From contig CAYRJN010000195.1 of NCBI GenBank assembly GCA_964424545.1, forward strand, positions 1 to 7,163: a stretch of DNA of 7,163 nt. The letters are read 5' to 3'. The notes beneath the pieces were generated by a model that worked only from the letters and a program-made list of their open reading frames with translations, searched no databases and had not been told where the DNA came from. Below are positions 1 through 6,754 of the stretch, piece by piece. The position numbers were made by a program, and so were the translations under genes. The DNA comes from JAUVIB01 sp964424545 (lineage in GTDB: Bacteria > Calditrichota > Calditrichia > Calditrichales > Calditrichaceae). Within the stretch, counting starts at the first letter, position 1. Each line of letters opens with the position of its first letter.

Positions 1-41
1 GTGAACGATGTATAATTTCAAAATTGAGAATAATACAAAAA
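1..41 (+). repeat. Left copy of a 41-bp inverted repeat
   Basis: Read forwards, this stretch matches the reverse complement of 7076-7116 at 38 of 41 positions. It opens GTGAACGA and contains ATAATTTCAAAATTGAGAAT. Mismatches fall at positions 9, 24 and 33; the first two would still pair as U-G in RNA. Matching stops after base 41. The outer limit is unknown because the window begins at base 1, so the repeat may extend further left. It lies 69 bp beyond the stop codon of the membrane-protein gene. It could be a mobile-element end, a recombination site or a dispersed repeat. Confidence 0.85.
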
Positions 42-110
42 TAAATAAAAATGTCTGGGATTTGTTATCTTTTGAATTTCCGACGTTCTAAAATAGCGCT
101 GCGTTTACCC

Positions 111-860
111 TTATTCGCGAATATGTTCATACATGCGGCGATTCATCGGTGGTCGGCGACGCATACCGCGACCCATCCAGGGGCGGATTTCCCTGGCTTT
201 AAATTCCAGATTGCCCGTAATTTTTCCGATAATTTTTATTCGAAGCTCTTCTTTCAAGGCCATTCGACCGCGTATGCGAGCCTCCGAAATATCGATCTGC
301 CAGACTCTTTTATGAAAATCAACGAGTAATAGATTATTCTGCGCTTCAATTTTGATTATTTTACCGGCAAGCAATCCACGCCTCGGCGCGCTCCACATTC
401 TTCTGCGCCGTTCGATCATACTCCGATAAAAGGGGACGCGTTTTTGAAAGCTTGTTTCCACTTTCTCCGAAAGGCCCATTTGATTTAAAGCGGCGCCTCC
501 CGCAAAAGAAAGAAATAATGTAATGAAAATGACCCATGCGGTATTTTTACGGTAGCCGCTTTCCGTTCGTCTGAAATAATAAAAAACGAGAATCGAAAAC
601 AGGATAAGAAATACAATCCAAAAATAGGGAATAACGATCATTATAAATTCCAATAAACTGTGGTTATAATGCTCGTATAAATTCCATTCCGTATTTTGAA
701 ATTGATATATCAATACGCCGCTGGATAAAGCGCCCGATAAAACGGATATCATAAACAATGTCCAAATCACGGAACGCTTAAACAGGAAATGCCATTTGGA
801 ATAGGGCTTAATATTTTCCCGTTCTATTTTTTGTATTATTTTTTTGCTCAGTTCGGTCAT
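111..860 (-). CDS. Three-helix membrane protein next to an ECF sigma factor, possible anti-sigma or envelope sensor
   Basis: This 249-residue protein has no function I recognise. It has a Lys-rich cytoplasmic N-terminus (1-29), hydrophobic helices at about 30-52, 69-95 and 107-126, then a soluble C-terminal part. The positive-inside rule, with FRRTESGYRK in the second loop, puts the N-terminus inside and the C-terminal part outside. Residues about 165-227 alternate hydrophobic and charged positions (LLAGKIIKIEAQNN, LLLVDF, IIGKITGNLEF), suggesting a small beta-barrel or OB-like fold; this is inference. The tail (228-249) is Arg/Met-rich (WMGRGMRRRPPMNRRM). The ATG at 860 follows an AAAGG-like ribosome site. 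It lies 131 bp downstream of the sigma gene on the same strand, the usual place for a sigma-factor partner. No zinc-binding anti-sigma motif (HxxxCxxC) is present, so an anti-sigma role rests on context only. The upstream LSKKIIQKIERENIKP segment resembles membrane proteins I recall beside sigma genes in several candidate phyla. Confidence 0.85.
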   Translation of the reverse strand: MTELSKKIIQKIERENIKPYSKWHFLFKRSVIWTLFMISVLSGALSSGVLIYQFQNTEWNLYEHYNHSLLEFIMIVIPYFWIVFLILFSILVFYYFRRTESGYRKNTAWVIFITLFLSFAGGAALNQMGLSEKVETSFQKRVPFYRSMIERRRRMWSAPRRGLLAGKIIKIEAQNNLLLVDFHKRVWQIDISEARIRGRMALKEELRIKIIGKITGNLEFKAREIRPWMGRGMRRRPPMNRRMYEHIRE

Positions 861-991
861 AACGGCCTTTTTTTATTGTTTGGATAAAAGTTTTCGACTA
901 TTTATTTTTCGAGATTTTAAAGTATCTTTCTTCGCCGCCCATCCCGTCAAATCAAGGGCGACGCCGTCCAAAGAACCGCTCAATTCAAATA

Positions 992-1603
992 TTAATCATC
1001 ATTGAACAAATTGTCTTCCATGGCAATTTTTTTAAATTTTTTCTTACCGCGGTTTATTAACGTTGCAATCGTTCCCGGCGGTTTTCGGAGTACGTCGCTT
1101 ATTTCGTTATAGCTCATCTCTTCCAGGAAGAACAAAATAAGCGCTTCCCTGTATTTTTCGGGCAATTTATCCAAAATTTGTCGTATTTTTATTTCTTTCT
1201 CACGCGCAATCAACTGTTCGTGACTATCGGGATCGTCGGTTATAATTTCCGTTAAACTGTTGAGTTCTTCGCCGCTTTCTTCGCTTACGGTTGATTTTAA
1301 ACGGCGTTTGTTGCGGTGATAATAATTAATGATCTCATTATGGGCGATACGGTATATCCAGCTTGAAAAGGAAAGATTTTGATCAAAGCCGTTGAGATTG
1401 CGATAAACTTTGATAAAAATATCCTGCAGAATATCCTCCGCCTCCTCGTCGCGGATATTGGTCAAACGTTTGATATAACGCATCAATTTATTTTCGTAAC
1501 GGCGTACAAGATAATAAAAGGCTTCTTTATCTTGCAAAGAGAGTCTTACCAATCCGACGTCGTTTGTTTTTTGGAAATCCGTAGAAATATCCGTTCCTTC
1601 CAC
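992..1603 (-). CDS. ECF-type RNA polymerase sigma factor (sigma-70 family)
   Basis: This 203-residue protein is an extracytoplasmic-function sigma factor, which directs RNA polymerase to a specific set of promoters. Region 2 spans about residues 28-101: the core-binding and -10 part includes DEEAEDILQDIFIKVYRNL and SFSSWIYRIAHNEIINYYHR. A variable linker (about 102-137) is acidic. Region 4 spans about 138-192: LDKLPEKYREALILFFLEE followed by the helix-turn-helix MSYNEISDVL and GTIATLINRGKKKFKK that reads the -35 element. Regions 1 and 3 are absent, and the length is normal for the ECF group. The assigned start is GTG at 1603, three codons after an in-frame stop. No ribosome site precedes it and the next Met is residue 41, inside region 2, so the start is the only weak point; a TTG at codon 18 is an alternative. 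It is probably co-transcribed with the membrane protein downstream. No recognisable promoter was found upstream. Confidence 0.93.
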   Translation of the reverse strand: MEGTDISTDFQKTNDVGLVRLSLQDKEAFYYLVRRYENKLMRYIKRLTNIRDEEAEDILQDIFIKVYRNLNGFDQNLSFSSWIYRIAHNEIINYYHRNKRRLKSTVSEESGEELNSLTEIITDDPDSHEQLIAREKEIKIRQILDKLPEKYREALILFFLEEMSYNEISDVLRKPPGTIATLINRGKKKFKKIAMEDNLFNDD

Positions 1604-1629
1604 CGCTGATTAGGTCTTGTCTGTTAATA

Positions 1630-1676
1630 GTGTAATTTGAACATAATTTCGCAAATTGATTAATGCCGAATTACAC
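1630..1676. repeat. Inverted repeat GTGTAATT...AATTACAC upstream of the sigma gene
   Basis: GTGTAATTTG (1630-1639) and CGAATTACAC (1667-1676) are inverted copies with one mismatch in 10 and a 27-nt interval. It lies 27 bp upstream of the sigma GTG. It might be a regulator site or transposon-end debris; TGTGTAAT-like ends preceded by a TCTGTTAATA-like run remind me of IS256-family termini, but that is a weak resemblance. Confidence 0.4.
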
Positions 1677-1701
1677 AAATAGAAAAATAGATTAAAACCG
1701 T

Positions 1702-1717
1702 CCCCTTAAAAAAGGGG
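1702..1717. repeat. Perfect small hairpin CCCCTT-AAAA-AAGGGG
   Basis: A 6-bp stem (1702-1707 with 1712-1717) closes an AAAA loop. Neither strand has a T-run directly after the stem, so a terminator function is not supported. It lies between two other inverted repeats in the spacer. Confidence 0.5.
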
Positions 1718-1722
1718 CCTAT

Positions 1723-1771
1723 GGGTTGTCCGATTTTCATTATTCAATAAGTTCAATATTTATCACAACCC
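1723..1771. repeat. Inverted repeat GGGTTGT...ACAACCC
   Basis: GGGTTGT (1723-1729) is a perfect inverted match to ACAACCC (1765-1771), with 35 AT-rich bases between them. It begins five bases after the preceding hairpin. Seven base pairs could arise by chance, so its value comes from the cluster. Confidence 0.3.
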
Positions 1772-1898
1772 TCTTATCGCAAACCAAAGGCTCCATGCCT
1801 ATAAGCATTGGCAGGCAGGGGCAGGCCTTTTATAAGGGAAAATATATTTTTTCTGTTTTGCAAAATAGATGGAATAAGCCTAAACTTTGTAATTCCGA

Positions 1899-1915
1899 TA
1901 CAATAAAATATTGTA
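1899..1915. repeat. Perfect 7-bp hairpin TACAATA-AAA-TATTGTA
   Basis: TACAATA (1899-1905) and TATTGTA (1909-1915) are perfect inverted copies around AAA. The symmetry would suit a dimeric repressor site or a small RNA hairpin. It sits far from any start codon: about 300 bp upstream of the sigma start and 220 bp past the end of the propeller gene. Confidence 0.45.
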
Positions 1916-2136
1916 AGATTGCAAAGATATCCCGCTTTGTTGCAGGGCGCAAATCCCCGCTGTGCCGGTAGTAAAAAATTCTATTTTTAAAAGTCATCGT
2001 GAATTTTTCATTTAATAAATTGTAAATATTTGGATTGCCTAATTTAATCGACCAATGACAATTGGCTAAGCTGTTTTCTCTAAAGGCTCTTATTTTTAAT
2101 ACACGTTTTTGGCCGCCAATCTTTCATTTACCCGTT

Positions 2137-3573
2137 TTATCTGAATTGCAGCGAATAGATATCGGCGTCCTTCATAACAAATTTTAAGCGGACGGTTTTG
2201 CCTTCCAGTTTTTTGAGATTTTCGTTATTTCCCCAAACAACTTCACGGTCTATTTCGTTGCCGATTAGAGGATGGACGTCATTTATAGTAAATCCGGGGA
2301 TGGGCCTGCCCGTTTTATCCTGAATTTCAACTTTAATCTCTCCCGGGGCGGAAGTTGAGAAATTAACATATAGTTTATCGCCGCGGAAAGTAAACGGCTT
2401 GGTAGTCATCTCGCCGCCTTTATAGGGGGCGTTAACGGAGACGAAACCGTCGATGCGCATGGAGTAGCGATGCAGATTCGCCGTCCATTGGGCGTAATTT
2501 TGATTGACATAGACGGACATTTCGGTGGAGTCGGTTTGTACGACGTTCAGCGCCGGATAATTGGTGCGTGAAACCCAGTTTTCCAGTCCGATTCCCGGAC
2601 GGATAAAAGCTTCCATAAACGTGCGCGTATAGCGATTTCCGCCGCGCGAAGTCATCAATACCGCGTCGGAACAATCTTTAAAATATTCAGGGTTAACGCC
2701 GAGACGATTAGCTTGTTCCCGTGATATCACTTGACGTTTGGGCATAAAACGGGCCGCTACCGAAACATAAATTTGCGGCGCCCGATAATAAGGCGAGGTT
2801 TGATTTGTATAAAGATTCTCAATAGGCGTATTGCCAAAATCCATTTTTTGCGGTTCCGACCAATGAATAAAATCCTTGGAGGTTGTGCGGCTTACGGTGC
2901 GGTAACCCGTGTAGCCTTTTTTTGTCCATGTTCTAAAATAGCAAATATACCTCTGTTCTTTCTGCGACCAGAAAGAAACATTTTGGGAATCGAATTTTCC
3001 TTTTTTAAATACCGCTTTTTCCCGTAAGCGTTTCCAGTGAATACCGTCTTCGGAAACATAAGCGATTAAGCCGCTGCTTTCCGTACCGCCGAGCGCTTTA
3101 TACTTTTCTTTGGGATTAACGCCTTCGCGGGTATCGAGAAAAGGACTGAAATTATGCGTTACGGGAGCGGCATTTTTCAAAATGATATTATTATTTTTGC
3201 TTCCTTTATAGGCGTAAATACCGAGGTTCGGTTTTACCCAGCGGACGCCGTCCCGCGACTCGGCATAGCAAGTAGACTCAATATTACTGCCGTCCGCGCC
3301 CGCTTCGGGGAGCCCGCGGTAATAGAGACGGAAAAGATTTTTATCCTTGATAACGGTAACATAACCGCAAAAGGGGCCTTCCCACGGTTTGTCAAAATTC
3401 AATACGGGGCCTTCGTCGTGGGGATGATGCAAAAGAAGCGAAACGCCGTTAAGTTGTTCAATCAGATAATGATCAATAAACAATTCCCGATCGGAATTTA
3501 ACTCCAGCGGTTCGGCGCTGCGCAGAGCGGCTATATTTACGAATAAAGCGATTAAAAAAAATATCAAACGCAT
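2137..3573 (-). CDS. Secreted GH32/GH43-like beta-propeller protein with C-terminal beta-sandwich
   Basis: The 478-residue product is probably an exported glycoside hydrolase or glycan-binding protein of unknown substrate. Residues 1-20 form a signal peptide (MRLIFFLIALF, ending near RSA-EP). About residues 25-390 show repeated propeller-blade motifs: ELFIDHYLIE, FRLYYRG, CYAESRDGVRWVKPNLG, AYVSEDGIHWKR, RTTSKDFIHWSEP and VLMTSRGGNRYTRTFMEAFIRPG. Residues about 395-478 form a beta-sandwich (KPFTFRGDKLYVNFSTSAPG to the C-terminus). I know this architecture from Planctomycetota and Lentisphaerota proteins usually labelled hypothetical or GH32-like. The WMNDPNG motif of true GH32 is absent. Conserved-looking acidic residues include D34, D195 and D303, but I cannot assign catalysis. 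A longer frame opens at 3693; ATG 3573 is chosen because it gives the signal peptide, has a strong AGAAAGGAG site five bases upstream and follows a good promoter at 3606-3634. It is divergent from the esterase-GH127 pair. Confidence 0.9.
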   Translation of the reverse strand: MRLIFFLIALFVNIAALRSAEPLELNSDRELFIDHYLIEQLNGVSLLLHHPHDEGPVLNFDKPWEGPFCGYVTVIKDKNLFRLYYRGLPEAGADGSNIESTCYAESRDGVRWVKPNLGIYAYKGSKNNNIILKNAAPVTHNFSPFLDTREGVNPKEKYKALGGTESSGLIAYVSEDGIHWKRLREKAVFKKGKFDSQNVSFWSQKEQRYICYFRTWTKKGYTGYRTVSRTTSKDFIHWSEPQKMDFGNTPIENLYTNQTSPYYRAPQIYVSVAARFMPKRQVISREQANRLGVNPEYFKDCSDAVLMTSRGGNRYTRTFMEAFIRPGIGLENWVSRTNYPALNVVQTDSTEMSVYVNQNYAQWTANLHRYSMRIDGFVSVNAPYKGGEMTTKPFTFRGDKLYVNFSTSAPGEIKVEIQDKTGRPIPGFTINDVHPLIGNEIDREVVWGNNENLKKLEGKTVRLKFVMKDADIYSLQFR

Positions 3574-3577
3574 GGCT

Positions 3578-3587
3578 ACTCCTTTCT
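3578..3587 (-). promoter_or_regulatory. Strong ribosome-binding site deciding the start at 3573
   Basis: The minus strand reads AGAAAGGAGT, with five bases between AGGAG and the ATG at 3573. It supports that ATG over the upstream in-frame start at 3693. Confidence 0.8.
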
Positions 3588-3605
3588 GAAATGTTCTATT
3601 CTCGT

Positions 3606-3634
3606 AAGATATAAAAATCCGATCAACTTGTAAA
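3606..3634 (-). promoter_or_regulatory. Sigma-70-type promoter for the propeller gene
   Basis: On the minus strand, TTTACA (3634-3629) and TATCTT (3611-3606) are separated by exactly 17 bases. They match the housekeeping consensus at 5/6 and 4/6. Transcription would start near 3599, leaving a short leader with the ribosome site in it. That start lies downstream of the alternative start codon at 3693, which argues against the longer protein. Confidence 0.55.
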
Positions 3635-3691
3635 GAAAGGAATCGACGAAAATTATTAATTTTATCTTGCATTGAAGTGAGCGGCGGAAAC

Positions 3692-3711
3692 AACCGGTTA
3701 TATAAGCGGTT
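3692..3711. promoter_or_regulatory. Candidate operator: AACCGGTT palindrome plus CGGTT half-site
   Basis: AACCGGTT (3692-3699) is a perfect 8-bp palindrome fitting the AAnCGnTT core typical of LacI-family sugar repressors. A second CGGTT follows at 3707-3711, 12 bp from the first, and also pairs with AACCG at 3692. The site lies within about 5 bp of the midpoint between the two divergent start codons. No regulator gene of this family is in the window, so the binding protein is a guess. Confidence 0.35.
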
Positions 3712-3724
3712 TATATTTTTTGAT

Positions 3725-3752
3725 TTTTCAGTTGTTTTATATAAGTTATCAT
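3725..3752 (+). promoter_or_regulatory. Weak candidate promoter for the esterase-GH127 unit
   Basis: TTTTCA (3725-3730) and TATCAT (3747-3752) are 16 bases apart and match consensus at 4/6 and 5/6. A start near 3759 would leave a leader of about 48 bases. The region is so AT-rich that other pairs are possible. Confidence 0.3.
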
Positions 3753-3806
3753 AAAAATAGAAGGCGTTACGCGCTGTTACTTACAAAACCATATCAGGGA
3801 AAAATT

Positions 3807-4691
3807 ATGAAAACGATCATATTCCTAATTGTAATCGGCCTGAACGCGCTGCTTTACGGCGCCGAAATTGTTCGGATGGACTTGTGGCCGGACGGGGCGC
3901 CCTATGATAACGGATTGAGCGGCGCGGAAACGGGCAAAGGCTGCATCGGCAATATATCCAAAGCAACTTTAACGGTTTATCTGCCCGAACGGGAAAATAA
4001 AAGCGGAGCCGCCGTTGTGGTGATCCCCGGCGGTGGATACGGCGGGGTTTGTATGAAAACGGAGGGAGAATACATTGCCAAAATACTCAATGAATGGGGT
4101 ATGGCGGCTATTATTTTGAAATACCGACTGCCGAACGGACACGTTCAAATCCCCTCCTGCGATGCTCGACGGGCTCTTCGCACCGTGCGTTATAATGCGC
4201 GGAAATGGCGTATTAATCCGCAAAAAGTGGGCGTGTGGGGTTTCTCCGCCGGCGGTCATTTGGCCGCAACCGTAACAACCCTTTTTGACCGCGGCAAGGT
4301 TTCCGCGGCCGATCCCATTGAGAGGATGAGCTGCCGGCCCGATTTTTCCGTTTTATTTTATCCCGTTATTTCCATGCACAGAGAATGGACTCACATGGGT
4401 TCGCGAAAGAATCTGCTCGGTCAATATGCCGAGCCTACGCTGATAAGAAAATACAGCGCCGATAAACAGGTTAGTAAAGAGACGCCGCCGGTTTTTCTGC
4501 TCCACTGCAGCGATGATAATGTGGTTAATCCGCAAAACAGCGTTATTTTTTACCAAAAATTATTGACGTTCCATATTCCGGCGGAATTGCTGCTGTTTGA
4601 AACAGGCGGCCACGGGCCCAATGCCTTTATCGCCAATCCTGCATGGAAAGCGGCATTCTTTTACTGGTTGAAAGCGCGTGGCTGTTTATGA
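3807..4691 (+). CDS. Secreted alpha/beta-hydrolase, probable carbohydrate (acetylxylan-type) esterase
   Basis: The 294-residue protein is likely an exported esterase that removes acetyl or other acyl groups from polysaccharide side chains. Residues 1 to about 19 are a signal peptide (MKTIIFLIVIGLNALLYGA). The oxyanion-hole motif is PGGGYGG (74-80). The nucleophile elbow GFSAGG gives Ser147, HCSDDNVV gives the acid (Asp236 by analogy with the DPP4 HGTADDNVH motif), and GGHG gives His269, so the triad is complete. LWPDGAP near residue 26 and KYRLPNG near 105 are typical of the lipase/esterase group often mislabelled endo-1,4-beta-xylanase in annotation. Length is normal. ATG 3807 is chosen over the upstream frame start at 3720 because it begins the signal peptide and has an AGGGA ribosome site six bases upstream. 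The GH127 gene follows after 81 bp with no terminator between them, so the two are probably one operon. The substrate cannot be read from sequence. Confidence 0.9.
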   Translation: MKTIIFLIVIGLNALLYGAEIVRMDLWPDGAPYDNGLSGAETGKGCIGNISKATLTVYLPERENKSGAAVVVIPGGGYGGVCMKTEGEYIAKILNEWGMAAIILKYRLPNGHVQIPSCDARRALRTVRYNARKWRINPQKVGVWGFSAGGHLAATVTTLFDRGKVSAADPIERMSCRPDFSVLFYPVISMHREWTHMGSRKNLLGQYAEPTLIRKYSADKQVSKETPPVFLLHCSDDNVVNPQNSVIFYQKLLTFHIPAELLLFETGGHGPNAFIANPAWKAAFFYWLKARGCL

Positions 4692-4772
4692 TTGTTTTAG
4701 GCTTTTTCAACTAAACCATTGCCATTAAGATTTGATAAAAATATTTATAAGGCCAATAAAAAGGAAACGGGT

Positions 4773-6686
4773 ATGAAATTTATTTTGATATTAATCATCG
4801 GCGTATGGCTATTCTTACCGAGTTGCGGTGAAAAACGAACAAAGCCTAAGCCGCAAGATGAGATAAGCGAATCCGTATCGACGGCTGTATATCCGCTTGA
4901 ATTACAACGGGTGAAAATTTCCGGCTATCTTGGCCGAAGAATCGACCAATGTATTGCCAACAGCATTAAAGCGCGCGACGAACAAAGTCTGATCGAGCCT
5001 TTTCGTCATCGTAACGAAACACGAATGTGGCAAAGCGAATTTTGGGGCAAGTGGCTTCTCGGCGCCGCCAAAGCGTATGAATATACGGGCGACGCGGTCT
5101 TAAAGAAAAAATTGGACGCCGCCGTTGCCGGACTGTTGGAAACGCAGTCTGCCGACGGATATATCGGCAATTATGCGGATAGCGCTCATTTGAAAAATTG
5201 GGATATCTGGGGCCGTAAATATTGTTTGTTGGGTTTATTGGCTTATTATGATATTACGCAAGATCAACGCGTCTTAGAAGGCGCCGAAAAATTAGCCGAT
5301 CATCTTCTTAGCGAAGTGGGACCGGGTAAAATAAATATTATTAAAACAGGCAATTATCGCGGTATGGCCAGCAGTTCGGTTCTCGAACCTATCGTGCTGC
5401 TTTATAACCGTACCGGTGACGAACGTTATTTAAGCTTTGCCAAATATATTGTCGCACAATGGGAAACGCCGCAAGGCCCGCAGTTAATTTCAAAAGCTTT
5501 GATTAAAGAGCCGGTAGCCGAACGTTTTCCGCCTCCCGAAAGCTGGTGGTCGTGGGAAAACGGTCAGAAAGCTTACGAAATGATGTCTTGTTACGACGGA
5601 TTGCTGGAGCTGTATCAGGTTACGGGCGAATTGCGTTATTTGGGAGCGGTGCGGCGCGTAGTGCAAAATATTTTGGATACGGAAATAACCGTTATCGGTT
5701 CGGGCTCCGCCGTGGAGTGCTGGTATGGCGGAAAAAAACGGCAGACCGAACCGACCAAGCACATGCACGAAACCTGCGTTACCCAAACTTGGATGAAACT
5801 GCTTTATAAACTTTACCGTATTACAAAGAATCCGGCTTTAATAGATCAATTGGAAATTACAGCCTATAATGCTATGCTCGGCGCGCTGACGCCGGACGGC
5901 TCTTCCTTTGCCAAATATTCGCCGTTAACGGGTAGGAGGCGTATCGGCGGGATGCAGTGCGGCATGGACCTGAATTGCTGCATTGCCAACGGCCCGCGCG
6001 GAATAATGATGTTTCCGCGCTTTGCCGTTATGAAAGATGAAAAGGGCCCTATTGTCAATCTTTACGGAATGATTAAAGCCGAAGTAAAATTATCTTCGGG
6101 AAATGTAATTAGCCTTATTCAGAAATCCGATTACCCCCGTTGCGGCGATATTTTGATACGCTTAAACGCTGCGAACGAGGAGGATTTTCCCATTCGTCTG
6201 CGCATACCGGCCTGGAGCCGCAACAGCTTTGTCGCCGTAAACGGGAAAAAAATCAACGCTGTAAAAGCCGGAGAATATTTGCAGATTAAACGCCGTTGGA
6301 AAGACGGCGACAAGATTACGTTAAAATTAGATATGCGCATTCGCAGTATTATCGCGCCGAGCGATCATAACCGTCATATAGCTTTGATGCGCGGCCCGAT
6401 TGTTTTAGCGCGCGATCGCCGTTTAAACAATCTTGATGTGGATGTGGCGGTAACGACCATTAATAAAAACGAAACGGTTACGGACAGCGTACAGGCGTTG
6501 CAAAAAAAGCCCTTTTGGATGACTTTTAAAATACCGTTGATTATCGGCGATTATCTTGAAGGAGAGTTCGGAAAAGCAACAAATATCTATTTTTGTGATT
6601 TTGCTTCGGCCGGAAATTCGTGGGATAAACGTTCGCGGTACCGCGTATGGCTGCCGCTTTTGTTAGATCCGTCAAAAAGAAAATGA
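4773..6686 (+). CDS. GH127/DUF1680-family glycosidase, predicted lipoprotein (beta-L-arabinofuranosidase type)
   Basis: The 637-residue product belongs to the cysteine-dependent retaining glycosidases related to Bifidobacterium HypBA1, which release beta-L-arabinofuranose. Residues 1-18 are a lipoprotein signal with lipobox LPSC (Cys18, followed by Gly), so it should be anchored in a membrane, probably the outer one. About residues 55-410 form the (alpha/alpha)6 barrel, with RNETRMWQSEFWGKWLLGAA, SADGYIGNY and the helix pair VTGELRYLGAV. HETC (Glu333, Cys335) and NCC (Cys402, Cys403) match the four HypBA1 zinc-site residues Glu338, Cys340, Cys417 and Cys418; Cys402 is the predicted nucleophile. 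Glu315, in the segment GSGSAVECWYGG, is the likely acid/base, near the position of HypBA1 Glu322. Residues about 425-637 are beta-rich (FPIRLRIPAWS, ALMRGPIVLARD). Related families GH146 and GH142 share this fold, so the exact sugar is uncertain. ATG 4773 has AAGGAAAC upstream; an earlier in-frame start at 4719 would spoil the lipoprotein signal. Confidence 0.93.
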   Translation: MKFILILIIGVWLFLPSCGEKRTKPKPQDEISESVSTAVYPLELQRVKISGYLGRRIDQCIANSIKARDEQSLIEPFRHRNETRMWQSEFWGKWLLGAAKAYEYTGDAVLKKKLDAAVAGLLETQSADGYIGNYADSAHLKNWDIWGRKYCLLGLLAYYDITQDQRVLEGAEKLADHLLSEVGPGKINIIKTGNYRGMASSSVLEPIVLLYNRTGDERYLSFAKYIVAQWETPQGPQLISKALIKEPVAERFPPPESWWSWENGQKAYEMMSCYDGLLELYQVTGELRYLGAVRRVVQNILDTEITVIGSGSAVECWYGGKKRQTEPTKHMHETCVTQTWMKLLYKLYRITKNPALIDQLEITAYNAMLGALTPDGSSFAKYSPLTGRRRIGGMQCGMDLNCCIANGPRGIMMFPRFAVMKDEKGPIVNLYGMIKAEVKLSSGNVISLIQKSDYPRCGDILIRLNAANEEDFPIRLRIPAWSRNSFVAVNGKKINAVKAGEYLQIKRRWKDGDKITLKLDMRIRSIIAPSDHNRHIALMRGPIVLARDRRLNNLDVDVAVTTINKNETVTDSVQALQKKPFWMTFKIPLIIGDYLEGEFGKATNIYFCDFASAGNSWDKRSRYRVWLPLLLDPSKRK

Positions 6687-6754
6687 TGTCAGCTCAAAGA
6701 AAATATGAGGCGGAGACCGTTTGAAATATTAACGCAATCTCGCAATCACAGCCG

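Larger units (their letters stand above)
1604..2136. other. 533-bp gene-free spacer rich in hairpins
   Basis: This spacer separates two minus-strand genes: the end of 2137-3573 and the start of the sigma gene. The longest open frame (1726-1971, plus, TTG start, 81 codons) has no ribosome site and no familiar motif. The spacer contains inverted repeats at 1630-1676, 1702-1717, 1723-1771 and 1899-1915, a G+C-rich patch with GGCAGGC twice (1810-1826), and CAAAG/CTTTG pairing at 1922-1939. CCAAT/ATTGG at 2052-2065 is a short hairpin without a T-tract, so no good terminator for 2137-3573 is visible. It could be decayed mobile DNA, a long leader or a structured RNA. Confidence 0.5.
3574..3806. promoter_or_regulatory. 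Divergent control region between two sugar-locus units
   Basis: These 233 bp separate the leftward propeller gene from the rightward esterase-GH127 unit. They hold a good minus-strand promoter, a weaker plus-strand promoter, ribosome sites for both start codons and a central AACCGGTT palindrome. TATATAAG occurs twice (3699-3706 and 3738-3745), 39 bp apart, and GTTAC occurs twice near 3767-3780. This arrangement would allow coordinated control of both sides. Confidence 0.65.

Noticed and set aside
861..991. Small minus-strand frame between the sigma and membrane genes (ELSGSLDGVALDLTGWAAKK)
   Set aside because: Only a TTG start without a ribosome site. It lies in the -1 frame relative to sigma, but two TGA codons precede it, so a frameshift extension is not possible.
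1643..1664. ATAATTTCGCAAATTGATTAAT resembling part of the 41-bp repeat
   Set aside because: Only a short AT-rich core matches and gaps are needed; not a third repeat copy.
1717..1729. GGCCTATGGGTTG also seen near 6800 as GGCCAATGGGTTG
   Set aside because: A 13-base match with one mismatch is expected several times by chance in 7 kb, and the flanks do not match.
1726..1971. Plus-strand open frame of 81 codons
   Set aside because: TTG start without a ribosome site, low-complexity composition, no motif, and it runs through several hairpins.
1941..1975. Cobalamin-riboswitch-like words (GGGCGCAAATCC, then GCTGTGCCGG and TAGTAA)
   Set aside because: The GGGAA block that should directly precede the core is missing, no B12 box follows, and no plus-strand gene starts nearby. 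Best read as chance or very decayed sequence.
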